Positions 47,055 through 58,553 of a stretch of 64,000 nucleotides of DNA are shown here, piece by piece. The notes under the pieces were generated by a model. That model did no database searches, was not told the origin of the DNA, and worked only from the letters and a program-made list of their open reading frames with translations. Each line of letters begins with the position of its first letter. Position 1 is the stretch's first letter. Both the position numbers and the translations under genes were made by a program. The stretch covers positions 36,657,473 through 36,721,472 of the forward strand of contig OX419758.1 of NCBI GenBank assembly GCA_948567375.1, written 5' to 3'. Source of the stretch: Lunularia cruciata (lineage: Eukaryota; Streptophyta; Marchantiopsida; Lunulariales; Lunulariaceae).

Positions 47055-48239
47055 GTATCTGTGTAGGGTGCCCCACTCTCCCATGGACTATGCAGGTTAG
47101 AGAGCCGTGTGATGGGCCACTGTATATCGTCTTGCCTTATAGCCTTCTGTGATTACTTCGGATCTGCTCGAGCTTTTGTCGATCCTTCTTATAGTAGACG
47201 GCTCTCGGACTGACCCTACTTTGTATTGGTGACACCATGTTATGCGTGAATCCGGAATCCTTACTGACAGCTCTAGCTGTTTGGCCTTTGAACTGAATCC
47301 AAATGAATCCAGATATACTGGAATAAAAACTGTCGGAATCGAAGCACATGGATTGAAAGGGCGGAGACTAGATAAAGAGTGAAAAGTAGATGAACACTTA
47401 ATTAAACCTGTAGAAGGTTCTGTTCTTGAAGTCGCACCTTATGCTTAAACTACAAAACGATTCCCTTTCGAAGAGTTCTAGCTTTGCGGGCCAGCCAAAT
47501 CGCCGCCTCCTAGATTCTGCAATCGCATTTTGCACAGGAATGAAAGCACACTTTTCCAATAATGGAGATCTCCATTGCCTATCGTTCTCTGACCAAAAGC
47601 ATCAGTTCTCTGTAAATACCGGTGTTCATTATGAGCGCAATTCTGATTTCGGAGCGGATTCTGATTTCTGAGTATAGTATGTCAATCAAGGTTTCTGAGA
47701 ATTTTTGTAAGGGAAGTAAGGCCCAGTGCCATAAATGCTCCCAGGTCAATACATACAATGTGTTCTGACTTGGGCTGATGTGTGGTGATGAGTGCCGCTG
47801 TTGTTTATGAAGAATGCCTCTCCTACGCTGGTCGCCTTCAGTTACGAATTGTTAGATCCAATGAGAATTCAACCTAGCGTGTACTCTGGATGTCTTTGAA
47901 CAATCGGCTCGTCAAAGAAATACCTCTCTCCCAGTTTAATCCGCGACTTGTGGAAGCGTTAGGCTACCGGCCACGGTTACTGATTTACTCGTTCAAAAAG
48001 AACAGATATGGTACGGGTTGTGAGGTATGCAAATGCATATCCCAAACAAAATTGTTAACGTTCAAAGTATATGGCAACGGTTAGGTCCGCAAGGTGGAGG
48101 GGAGCGGACTCACCTGCAAGAGCGGAGGGCATATCTACCTGCAAGGCCTGCATGCGCGGCCTGTCTTAATCCTAGACACTTTTCTCTCGTTCTCCTGTAA
48201 AGTCTCGATTGATACTTACTTTGGGCCTACTCTGAAGAT

Positions 48240-48812
48240 TTGAGAGCTTGTGCACTTCTCTTGAATACACTCAATCTAGATCTGCAGCATACAGTCCTTT
48301 ACACTCCAACAGTTTTATTAGTTTTGATCTTCCAGAGTTCCTTATTAAGCGATCCAGGAATCCATCGCATGATCACAGTGCATGCGATTTGGAAGTTACT
48401 CATGATGATACTTACCGACTTCCGATCTTTCACTATGTGGACATATTTGCAGCAACTTTCAATGGCCACAACAGTAGCTGTCTGTGCTCTGTCTGGTTTC
48501 CTGTTTCTATTGCTGAAAAGGTACACCCTTTCCAGTCCGTTTCTCGATGAGGTACAGGGGTGGCCTTTGGTGGGTTTCCTCTCGTCGTTGCTGAATAGCT
48601 GGTACAGTATCTCTGTGCATCTCTATGTATATGGGAAACTCCAAACATGCACACGCGATCTTCTTCTGCCGTTTGATCTGCTTTTGGACCATTACCAGTA
48701 CTGGCGAAGCAACTCGGTGCCACTCATGCTTACTGATATCGCATGGGGGATTAACTTCATAGTTCTCTTTGCCAAAGTCAAGCACATCTTTGGAAAGGTA
48801 GTGCACTACTGA
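48240..48812 (+). CDS. Open frame in block II with a hydrophobic segment, unrecognised
   Basis: 190 codons; homologue of the frame at 26456-26896. Residues about 75-95 are hydrophobic (ATTVAVCALSGFLFLLLK), followed by GWPLVGFLSSLL and VYGKL. Anchor plus hinge recall a cytochrome P450 N terminus, but no heme-binding Cys region, I-helix or ExxR motif occurs nearby. Treat as unknown. Confidence 0.28.
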   Translation: MRACALLLNTLNLDLQHTVLYTPTVLLVLIFQSSLLSDPGIHRMITVHAIWKLLMMILTDFRSFTMWTYLQQLSMATTVAVCALSGFLFLLLKRYTLSSPFLDEVQGWPLVGFLSSLLNSWYSISVHLYVYGKLQTCTRDLLLPFDLLLDHYQYWRSNSVPLMLTDIAWGINFIVLFAKVKHIFGKVVHY

Positions 48813-48842
48813 CGTTCAGCAGCATGACGTTGTTTGAAGTGA

Positions 48843-49568
48843 TTGTATCTCGTCAAGTGTGTTCTCATAATGATTTCGGTTGGGTTAACCCCAGACGTGT
48901 TATCTTGTACATTTACAAGTGATGGCTTACAATATGCCAGATGTATTATAGCCCAACACAACCAGACTTATATTTTATTACATTTCATTCTATTGCAGGG
49001 CAAACTTTTCATCATTCGAATAAGGGTGCTATCAATGAGTAATTTTCAGTCTTCTATTTCCACAGGGCAGAGCTCCCAACCCATGATCAAAACAGCATCG
49101 GCTGAGTTTTCCATCCAATTGCCTCGCAATTCGTTTAACTGCATTGGATTTCACAAACAGGCCTGCAAATTTGCGGGCCTTCTCTTCCAAATTTATATTG
49201 TTCCGAACATCCGTTTTGGTGCTCAGCAAGTTATCAAGCTCGTCCCCACGGTATTCATGAGAAGACCATCAGAGTTCTTCGTCAGATCATTGGTCGAATG
49301 GAATTGGAGCCATTTCCAAAACTACTCCTGCAATCTCCTTGGCCCTCGACATATCGGCCGACCTTCTCTGTCGGTAATCCGACTTCGGCTCCCTCCAGCA
49401 GCTCCATTGGTTAGAAGCTTAACTTGTCCTAATTTGATCTCACTTGTTAATGTTAAGAGTTCCTTAATCTGGTTATGCGATTTATTTAGGAATACAGGAT
49501 CTGGAATCGATCATGACGGGATGCAAAGGCGAAGTTTCTGTTCTAACCTTTTTCCTTGCTCATTCTAA
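48843..49568 (+). CDS. 241-codon open frame in block II, unrecognised
   Basis: The longest open frame of the module family. It spans two acceptor-like sites (48990, 49070), so it is unlikely to be translated as one piece. The part after 49070 keeps its frame in block I (27349-27747). Family unknown. Confidence 0.3.
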   Translation: MYLVKCVLIMISVGLTPDVLSCTFTSDGLQYARCIIAQHNQTYILLHFILLQGKLFIIRIRVLSMSNFQSSISTGQSSQPMIKTASAEFSIQLPRNSFNCIGFHKQACKFAGLLFQIYIVPNIRFGAQQVIKLVPTVFMRRPSEFFVRSLVEWNWSHFQNYSCNLLGPRHIGRPSLSVIRLRLPPAAPLVRSLTCPNLISLVNVKSSLIWLCDLFRNTGSGIDHDGMQRRSFCSNLFPCSF

Positions 49569-50689
49569 CTAGTAGAAAATGATGAGGAATGGAACTAGCT
49601 CTATACCCGACGAAACATGCCTTCGGACGAGTGGCGATAAGGAGCATGTTTGCAAGCTTTCAAGTTCTCTAAATATTGGCCGACTGTTCCCTTCCAATTT
49701 TCAAGTTCCGCTCCACCGACCAGTTCCCTTGGTAAAGAGCTTGACACTATTCATATTGTGGTCTCCATTTGTTGATATCTAGTTGCTTGTTTCTGTCTTT
49801 TGGGAATAGAGGTTCAGCTATGTACATCTTCTCTGTGTATCGATCTGCAGAAAAGGAGACCCTGATAAAAACGTGATGTTCTATTCTAACCTTTGTCCTT
49901 TCTCATTCCAATTTATAGATAATCCCAAGCACTGGCGCTGGCTTTTCACCCAATGATACATGCGTTCAGGAAAGTCGTCATGAAAAGCACACCTGGAAAT
50001 CTCCTGGTCCTCGACATATTGAGCAACCATTTCCTTCGTCAATTCAAGTCCGGCTCCATCCAGTGGGTCCCTTGGTGAAAAGCTTATGAACAATATTCCT
50101 CTCGTGGTCTCACTTGTTAATATAATAAGAGTTGCTTTATCTTGTTCTGTTCTTAAGGAATGTATAGAGGGGACCGGCTGTAACCTGGATTTCAATCATG
50201 AGAGGATGCAACACAAAGGTACTATCTTAACCTTTTTCCTTTTCCATGCTCACTTGCAGAACCTTTTCAGCGATGGAATTGGCTCTTTACCCGATGAGAC
50301 GAAGCACGTCTGCAAACTTGCGGAAGTTCTATCCAGATCCTTGTACAGTGGCCAGGTTAAAAATTATTCTTGCAAACCTTGGGACTTCACGCTTCAACAG
50401 TCTACATCCTCAATATTCGAGGTCCGTTCAGCAGTTCATGTGGTACGGAGCTCATATGCATGCTCAACAGTCTTGTATCGAATAGAACTAGAATAGAACT
50501 ACTTGCTCTTATCAAGAAGATATTGAAGGCCTGAAAAGGTTCAGTGTTCGGTAATTCAATCGTTCCTCTGGGAACATTTCATCTGGCTTAGGACAGCCGG
50601 AGGCGGGACATTACGGAAGGCTATGACGGAACTTCTATTCTAACTTTCAATTCTTTGATATTCTACCTGATAGGACCACAAAGACCATG

Positions 50690-51009
50690 TCATCGTCGAC
50701 AACGGTACCCTGCCCGATGAAATCCGCTTGCAGAATGCACAATATTCACAGTGGTGGTGCACGTCGTGGAACGTTTCAATCTGGGGTTCGGATGCTTTGA
50801 AATCCACATTAGAGAGGAGACAGAATGGTGAGATCGGGCGCCCACCAATCTTTTCTAAGAGGTTGATGGATTATTCGGGTGTTGGAGCGAACGGTACAAG
50901 AAGAAACTTTCATGCTCCGAAGGCTGTTGGGATAGCAAAACGGAAATTGAAAGGATTCAAAAGCAGACTCATCAGAAGTTGCTACGTGGGTCCACTACCC
51001 ATTGAGTGA
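50690..51009 (+). CDS. Terminal open frame of block II, unrecognised
   Basis: Open from an acceptor-like TACCTGATAG (about 50672) through 51009, roughly 106 codons. It starts with a segment related to the repeated modules (NGTLPDE), then becomes basic (KRKLKGFKSRL) and ends at TGA. It could be the last exon of the block II gene-like structure. No homologue in block I or elsewhere in the window. Confidence 0.3.
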
Positions 51010-51567
51010 TGTTAGCATTGTTAATCATTGAGTGATATTAAGCAGCGATTCATATATGCCGTGGTTTGAGGGGCCCGCATTCGATGGCATTTATGAAGCA
51101 TATGTGGAATGTTTTCAGCTGGACAGAGCAATTTCTGGATAGTTTGGCTTTCTTATATTAAGGTTTTCGAGTCAAAAAGGTCTTAGTTACGGTGCATAGG
51201 AGTTCCCATATCGGGGGATGATCATTGTGAGGACCATGCTTGTCAGACTTTTGCATATATTTGGGTTGTCTTCATTCATTGCATTTACATCTTGGAAAAA
51301 AATAGTATACATAATTGGAAAGTCCCTGCCATGAAAATGTTGAACTTCTGCCGAGATGTGTACAAAATTTTCAGGCTTAAAATGATTTTCCTACATAGTA
51401 CATAGTATCAAGGAGTTTGTATACAAGTCTTATGCCCTGGAAATCCAAATTCTACATGGCCGGTGGCTAAGTTTTCTATGACTCTTACTTTGGCCACAAA
51501 TGGGAGTTGGTTAGTTCAAGCACTAACCATTGACATCCCTGCATAAAACCTATTTGATGTCCGGAAA
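51010..51567. other. Spacer
   Basis: No gene, repeat or motif recognised. Confidence 0.5.
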
Positions 51568-51945
51568 TGATGGCAACATGTCACGGTATAAGGGGTGTTG
51601 ATTGCTAAGAATTAATCCATCAGCCGTGTGGAAGGTGTAGAAAATATAAGGAAAACTCATTTACCTACATGAGAGTAAGGGATGTAAGGCCACATGCCAG
51701 CTTACAAATGGTTTGTATTGCTGATGAAGATTTGATCCATTAGCCACATGGCCGGTGAAAAACATGTAGCAAATCTCATTTCACTACTTGGAAATATAGA
51801 TAAATGTAAGAAAAATATTGCCCCATATCACCTTATAAATTGTTGGATTGCTTGCTATGATTTGAACCATCCTCCATGTGTACAATATAGAGAACATAGT
51901 AAAACTCATTTCCTATATTTTCAGGTGGAGAAAACTCATTGTAGG
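51568..51945. repeat. Imperfect tandem repeat, period about 126-132 bp, three units
   Basis: Units start near 51568, 51694 and 51826. Shared phrases are GATTTGATCCATTAGCCACATGG-like, CTTATAAATTGTT-like and GTAAAACTCATTTC. Strongly diverged units. Confidence 0.75.
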
Positions 51946-52365
51946 GACTCAATGTTGCCCTAAATGAAGTTAAAACAATAGGGACCTCTTGTTCCCATGG
52001 AGATGAGAGTCTAAAATGACTAGCAGATGAAGGACATGTGTCATAATGGATAATTCTATGTTGCTTCCTATTTTACCACTTGGGCGGACTTGGGCGGAAT
52101 CGTTCTTGGATAAGGTAATGTCATCCTTGTGCCGCACTATGAGAAAGGGGAAAAAATCACTCTCACTAAAGGTCCTATCCAAATTATTCCTGAAGGTGAT
52201 GATTCATCCATCACAAAGGTCATTTTGCTTTGCAGTTGGTCCCCATTGAGGCCATAACTTGGCCAATGATAGCTAGCACTTGCTCTTTGTTAATGACTTA
52301 AACTTCAGGAACTTTGTTGTACTTTTCTTTTCTCTCTTTGAGAACATACTAGTTTCCTAGAACTA

Positions 52366-52677
52366 TTAAGTACCTTTCTCTCCATCCTCACCATTGTTAT
52401 GAATGGTTGTCCAAGGATATGATGTAGTCTCTTGTCTGGTAGCCACATCCCCAACCTTCATCCTCACATTTAAGCAATCACCATAAGGTTCTCCCTTTGT
52501 GTTGTTTATTGCCTTGATCACCCAACCATATTCTATATCAATTGGCCATTTCCCACACTTATAGAGCTCCTTGTAAACAATATTGAGTTCAAATCCATGA
52601 TCAATAAGAACAACCACAAGATCTGTCATGTTGCCAACCTTGACCAAGGTTTCAATGGTAGCTCTAGGCCAATGCAT
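52366..52677 (-). pseudogene. Retroviral-type aspartyl protease of fragment D
   Basis: A 103-codon open piece. The active-site region reads VVLIDHGFELNI (about 52612-52580) with Asp-His-Gly in place of Asp-Ser/Thr-Gly, followed by GKWPIDIEYGW and a GDV segment near the end. The pattern matches the gag-asp-protease type found in several gypsy lineages and differs from the protease of element C. Confidence 0.7.
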
Positions 52678-52899
52678 TCTAATATAATGACTAGAGATTC
52701 CATTGTCATTGTCATTCTCATCCTCTGAAAATTTGACTATGATTGTTGCAACATTGAGCTAATACTAGCTCCTCCTCTTTTCTAACCACAATATCAAGAG
52801 CATTAGATAGAGCAATTTCTCTTATCAATTGTGCTTGATGGTGTCTATGTTGATCTAATGAAACTCCTTCTTTGCAATCCCAAGGATCTTTGAAAGAGT

Positions 52900-54713
52900 A
52901 AACTCTACCTTAGTGTTGAGTACTCTTTCTTTTAGTACTCCTTTCAAGTTGGTAACAACTTCAACATCAAATTGAAGCTTGTACGTAGGCAACTAACCCT
53001 TCTCTTTCCCCTTTCACTTCACTGATATTCAAAATCAAAAGGTAAATCATCCTCCATGACCTCCTCCCATGAATGAATAACTCCTTGCCTTTATGGAGCA
53101 CACTCTTGATGGATTCTATCTCCCCTTTATTATCTCTTTTGATTTGTTCTCTCTTCACCAATCTCTATGTCATCTCTCCTTTGTTTCTCCTCAATAAGGC
53201 CTTCCTAGTGGCTTCTTGCCAAGGAAGCATGAACAGACCTTGTATCTATTGGATCAGCCATTGAGTGGCATGCCTGATTTTTGTAGCAACTTGCAAGGTT
53301 TCTCCTCTTGTGATATTCCACTTCTCCATCATGTGCATAACATGGCTCCACATGTTCTTTGTATCTACATGCCTTACAAATGCTTCCTCTCTATCTCCTA
53401 CTACCTCCACTCCATATGTTATGGCCTCAATTGATGTTGGAGCTTGTTGTGATAAGTAATCCTCCAAGACCTTCTCCATCCCTCCTTTCACAAAAGTATT
53501 TTTCAAGTTTCCCCCATGTCTTTCAAAGCAATCTTCCAAAAAGTTCTCCCACTCCTTCTTGGTGTGTTCAATACCATCACACCAAATACATCTTTGCATG
53601 TAAGCTTTCTTTTTCACAATTCTTGTTTCAAACCCACTTTCTTTCTCCTCTAACCTTGCCAACTTGATTTGCAAGTCTCTCATTGCTTTCACCAAATCAT
53701 CAATGACAGTTTTCTATAATTGAGTTGTGATAACAAGATTAGGAACAATTGGTGTTGTGGAAAGAGGTATCATTGGTTGTCTTGGAGCCTTTGTGACCAT
53801 TGGTGGTTTTTTTTTGGGTCCTACCACCACTTTCACTCTATGATGTGCTCTCTTGGCAAGAATACTCATCACTTTTGAGACTTTCTTCAAATTAGTTATC
53901 AATCTGTTGTCTTCTCTCCCATCCTCCATAAAGACCTGCACTCAAACTCATCTAAAACTTATTATCTGCTGATTTTAAGAATACTTCCACCTTGTCACTC
54001 TCAAGCATGAGCTTCTCCATTTGAGATAATTGTGAAAATTCTCTCAAAAATTCTTAGAATAGCTTGGTTGCACTTAACTAATTGGCAGATTTTTTTACCT
54101 ACTCTATGAATGACTTCTTAGTCACTCTATCCACATCCAAGCAATACTCATCCTGCATATGAAGAGAAAATCTTTGCCAATTACTCCCATGAGCTTGGAT
54201 GACTTTATTTACATGTACATAGAGCTCCATAATAACCATAAGCTCAAATGTGTATACCATCTTCTATTCAAGAACCTTATTCATCTTGATTTCCCCCAAT
54301 TAATACTTAAGGTATTTGAAGATGTTTTTCCCATCAAATTCATCCAATATCACCACAATAATTGCAAGGCTTTAGTAGCCAATGCCTCCTTACACTCTAA
54401 AACTTGTTTTTGTTGCATATAAAGTGCAAATGCTCAAAAAATCTACACTATAGCCAGATCAAGATACAATGATAGTGTCATGAAAGGGCTTCTAGCCCCC
54501 TAATCCTTTATACTCATGTATGATCTCCTTCCCATATCCACCAATAACCTCCTTTGCAACTCTCCATCCAAGAAGTTGCATATTGAGTTCACCAACTATC
54601 ATACCTTGCTTTTCTTTGCAAACACACCAAGTGCCTGGCAGTAGAGCTTGTGGATAGGAGATCACATGTAGATACATCATTAATTTTTTGAGCCCACTAG
54701 TTTTCCAAACCAC
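52900..54713 (-). pseudogene. gag-like region of fragment D
   Basis: Minus strand, several frames. Near 54150 is a segment DEYCLDVDRVTKKSF, then QLSQMEKLMLES and DKVEVFLKSAD near 54030-53960, a gag capsid pattern. The open frame 53695-53246 (149 codons) holds a zinc-knuckle-like C-X2-C-X4-H-X4-W (final Cys lost) near residues 37-50. Upstream, 54713-54492 is open and matches nothing I recognise. Confidence 0.6.
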
Positions 54714-54872
54714 CGGAACCTTCTAGCCCTATTTCTAATATTCTTTCTATTTGGTAGGGATATAATGTGCTATGAGCAAACATATCTCTCACTCAAGATG
54801 AACATTTGATGGTTATTAGGGTAGCACACCATGGACTAAAAAGCCAAAGAACCTCAAGTCCATCACACTCTT

Positions 54873-55297
54873 TGTAACAATATGGAGTTTAGCAATGAAG
54901 TTAGTTAAGGTTAATGAAGTAGCAAATAGACCAAATTAGCCTAGAATATTCTATACATATCTAGGAAGCTTCTTGGGAAGTTTCTTAACTAGCTTAGCTT
55001 GCACTCCACATAGATAGCTTCTAGAAACAAGCTTCTAGAAGCTTCCAATTGGCTTAACTTGCATGCCAAGTAGGCGGTTTCTAGAAGGAAGGTTCTTGAG
55101 AAGCTTCTTGAATAACTTGGCTTGCACTCCAACAAAGCGGCTCAAGGAAACTTCTTGAGAAGCTTCTCAAGGGCCTTATATGTTCCCTATAATACCAAAG
55201 CCAAAGCTCATGCTAGGCACTTGGATTTTCCCACACTCAAATGTCCCAATGTGACCTTCCATCTTCATATATTTCTCCTTGATCTTGGTCTTTTACA
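54873..55297 (+). repeat. Solo LTR of heat-shock-element family H, copy 2
   Basis: 425 bp, TGTAACA to TTTTACA, with a perfect 5-bp target duplication CTCTT at 54868-54872 and 55298-55302. Same length and ends as copy 1 (7289-7713). Inserted into the family G LTR of fragment D. Confidence 0.92.
54965..55194 (+). promoter_or_regulatory. Heat-shock-element array plus TATA box in family H LTR, copy 2
   Basis: Four GAA/TTC blocks at about 54965, 55018, 55078 and 55146, with the TATA-like TATAATA at 55188-55194. The second block carries TTCTAGAAGCTTCC (from 55034). Some units are mutated compared with copy 1, but the spacing is kept. Inferred heat-shock factor binding. Confidence 0.72.
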
Positions 55298-56727
55298 CTC
55301 TTCTAAGGCTAAACTCCAAGGCACCCCTAAGACTCAAGCCATTGCTCACTAGAAAACTTACTGAGAGAGAGATAGTTGCAAATATAAGGATGAGGAGTAC
55401 CTTCTCATCCCTAATTTATATATTTATGAAATATTTACACACCAAAGTTATTAATTAGTATAGTAACTCAAGTTACTAAGCAAAAAGTCATATAGATCAA
55501 AAGTCTAAGGGAATATCCAAACTCATGGAGAATAATCTGCTAAGCATGTGGTCTTATTTTGACCCAATAACTTAGTCAAGGGTTCCTTCACATGAGCTAT
55601 CCTTGGACTATAGAAGAATCCAAACCAAAAAGACTTGTAGACCCAAGAGTCCTCAACTTTTTTCTCAAAGCCAAACATCTAGAAATAATACAAAGTCAAT
55701 ACACTAGAATGTAAAATAGTGGTGCTCAACTCTTTCACCTCTCTAAAGTAAATTCACCTTTTTCTTGGCTATGAATAACACTAGCTAATCATAACTAATA
55801 TAAAAACTTGGTTTAACTCCATATAAGTAATATCTTCAACTACTTGCAATGCCAAACAAAATATCCCAATAAAACATACATGCACCAACGGGTGTTATGA
55901 AGCAACCTAAATTGTCATCTCAATACTCACTCTTGGTTTTTTGGTCATAACTTCCAATGCTACCAAGGAGAGATACACAACACATTGAAAGAAACAACAA
56001 AAGAAAGAATTTTTGAAAGAAAGAATCTAAACGCAACACCCACACACCAATCCAAAACCAATGGGGCATACAATGAAGCATGTGAATCATGGAGAAGATC
56101 TAAACACAATGAAGCTAATAAGAATTCTCCATGATTTTGATAAGAATGTGCTTCAAAGAGCACTTGTTCTATTCAAGACATGTTCTCCATCTTTATTCCA
56201 AGAATTAAACTTTGATACCTTTTGACAAGGAAATATGCAAGGCTCAAATGTGGATAAATTTTTTCTAAAGCTCTGATTCAGATTTTCTAGGACTCAATAG
56301 AAAGCTTGTGAGATAATTTTCTCAATGATATAAAGCAAACCTCAATCTAATTATTGCAACTCTCTTGATAAGGTCTTAAACTTGGAAATTTTTTGTAGTT
56401 TAAACTCTAATTTTGAAACCTTGAGTAAGGCTCTTGTCTTTATTATTGGACAATTTTTGGCTAAATTTTAGTTCAAAGACTCATGTAAAAAATAGGAAAC
56501 AAGTGAGAGAGCTATAATATTTACACTCATGACTTCAAATTGAAGGTTTGATATTCAACTATGGTCAGAGATACAATTGCTCCACCAAGCTAATGATAAT
56601 ATTTTTAGCAATTTTTGTTGCATTAGATCTCACTATTTGTAGACCCTAAGCCAGCTAAATTTTACAAAATAGTTGGTGGTGTTCTTATCAAAATCTATAT
56701 AACATTTGATGGTTGAATCTAAATTTT

Positions 56728-56882
56728 AATACTTTGAGGACAAGAGAAGAGAGGAAACATAGATTTCACACTCAATCATCCGATGCCCCAAAGGAGCACC
56801 TTCTCTTTATTATATAAACAAAGGAGGATCTCCTCCAAGGAAGCTCCACCATAAGATTAGACACATAGATAGATGACATGAA
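56728..56882 (+). repeat. LTR fragment, family T, copy 4
   Basis: Matches only the first 155 bases of 11570-12266, including CCGATGCCCCAA and CTCTTTATTATATA. It breaks off after GATAGATGACATG. Confidence 0.8.
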
Positions 56883-57752
56883 CAAAAATTTGAGATGCAA
56901 TCAACCTCAAATTTGATCATAATCTACTCCTCAACACCTTAATTTCCAAGACTCTAACTTCAATTAATCAGATTAGTTTTGAGATCAACTCAAATGTAAG
57001 AAATCTTAGACTAAACATTACAAACATGTTATCTACTTTCCAACTCCATTGACAAATCATGCAGAACTATAATGGAACTCTCAAAATCCTCTAATTTTTG
57101 CACTTACTTGGGTATGAATTTGGCTCCCCTTGCTTCAATTGATCATATCCCTCTCATAATATGCTTAAATCCCTTTATTCTTGTTTCCAAACCAAATCCA
57201 TTCTACTCTTCTCCCAACCGGTGTCTTCTATCTCCAAATACCCTATTTTAACTTCCTTAAGCATTAAAAGGTCCAAATTTCCACATGTTTGCACCCAATT
57301 TCTTGCACTTTTGCCATTTCTCCTTCAGACACTCCAACTCCACCATGAAGGACTTGAGCAAAATTTAATTTCTCTCCTTTTACAAGAGCAACATAAATCA
57401 TTAAATCCTAAATCTATTTATAAGTAGGCATAGCAAGGAAAATATGATCTAGGGTTTCTATCAACCCCAATATGTATTACCATCCAAGCATGGAAGTGAT
57501 CATGGTGTAAAATTTGAAGTTTCATGAGAAATTAGATTTGAGAGTGGCAGATCAAAAGCACAAAACATCTCTTGTTCAAACTCTTCCTTGACACTCTAGC
57601 TCCCACACTTTACTATAACTCTCACATCCTAATGTTTTCCTCTCACTCTAGGCTCCTTATACTAAAAATCCTCCTCAGCTATCAAGTCTCTACCGTCTAT
57701 ATACATTAAAACACTTATTACAAACAAGATTGTAATCTACATTATCATGTGT

Positions 57753-57848
57753 ATGTACATTGCTACACAACATACATCATTTTCAACATCATACACTATA
57801 AATGCACAACTCATACAAAAGTCATACATGAACTCTAAAGTACCATAA
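57753..57848. repeat. Direct repeat, copy 1 (partner 58291-58386)
   Basis: About 96 bp sharing GTCATACATGAACTCTAAAG and CATACATCATT phrases with 58291-58386, 538 bp away. Possibly LTR or tandem remains at the 3' end of element B. Confidence 0.7.
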
Positions 57849-58290
57849 TAATCAATTCAATTCACACTAAAATTGGATCAGAACTCAACCCTCAACATAA
57901 TAATCTACCAAAAATGGGTACTAATTTCAGTAAGGTTATCCTTTCTAGCTAAGAAACTCTAGGTGATACTTATTGGCCTCTATTTACCATAGCCAAGAAC
58001 TCAAAAGTTTAGCTCAACATTAGAGAAGTGAGCACTTTGGAGTTGCATTTTAAAGGTATACCCCTCTACTGAACCTGAAACTCTAATGGTGCCTCTTGTG
58101 ACCTATGTATGGTACAAATAGTGAAAGTGATGGTGGGTCCAAAGGTGTGATCATAGCCCTAACATGAAATTTGGCCGCCACTAAGTAGTCTTTGAGCAAC
58201 TACTAATATATCTCTAATTACCAAAACTATCATTCTAGCATCAAGCAAACTAGCTTTGGCACTGCAAATGTCATGATATTTATTGTGCTT

Positions 58291-58386
58291 ATAGACATTG
58301 CCACACATCATACATCATTACCAACATCATAAAATATAGAAGCACAGCTCATACAAAAGTCATACATGAACTCTAAAGTACTATAG
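58291..58386. repeat. Direct repeat, copy 2 (partner 57753-57848)
   Basis: Partner of the previous entry, in the same orientation. Confidence 0.7.
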
Positions 58387-58553
58387 TTGCCTCCTAGTTG
58401 GCAATTAGGTCCCTCTAACTCCAAGTAGCCATCTACTCCAAGTATGTGATGTGATCTATGGTGGGCAAAGACCAAGAGGCCAAGTACTATCAAGCCTTAT
58501 TGTTAGTCACTTGTTTGTAATCTATATCACATAAAGACTGAACTAACTAGATG

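Larger units (their letters stand above)
47390..50500 (+). repeat. Module-family block II (unrecognised exon-like repeats)
   Basis: Colinear homologue of 25900-28670. The downstream half contains at least three tandem modules of about 330-360 bp (near 49490-49740, 49850-50095, 50190-50420). Each has a pyrimidine-rich run, an AG acceptor-like point, a segment related to GGAATTGGCTCTTTACCCGATGA, and a TTGGTRAARAGCTT end. Acceptor-like TTCTATTGCAG (48990) and TTTCCACAG (49070) support splicing. No family recognised. Confidence 0.65.
51960..55899 (-). mobile_element. Ty3/gypsy fragment D (gag-protease) with family G LTR
   Basis: Minus strand: LTR (55899 to 54771, interrupted by a family H solo LTR), a gag-like region (about 54700-52900) and an aspartyl protease (52677-52366). 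No reverse transcriptase follows, so it is truncated or non-autonomous. The LTR is of the same family as the LTR of element C, while the protease is of another type. Confidence 0.7.
54771..55899 (-). repeat. 5' LTR of fragment D (family G), interrupted
   Basis: Minus-strand homologue of 13492-14172 and 59082-59772, about 700 bp once the family H insertion (54873-55302 with its target duplication) is removed. It starts near CATAACACCC and ends near GCTCATA. TATA region TATATAAAT near 55425. Confidence 0.8.
55900..58290. other. AT-rich spacer and 3' flank of element B
   Basis: No gene is recognised. It includes a family T fragment (56728-56882) and one member of a direct repeat pair (57753-57848). 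Some open stretches (57161-57427) show no motif. Confidence 0.5.

Noticed and set aside
48433..48806. Two overlapping minus-strand open frames opposite 48240-48812
   Set aside because: Similar to frames at 26763-26999 only because the underlying module is repeated. The plus-strand frame is longer and has a consistent hydrophobic pattern, so these are probably shadows.
49881..50195. Minus-strand frame of 104 codons across the block II modules
   Set aside because: It looks protein-like, but other modules are broken by stops in the same frame and splice-like signals favour the plus strand. Kept only as part of the repeat block.
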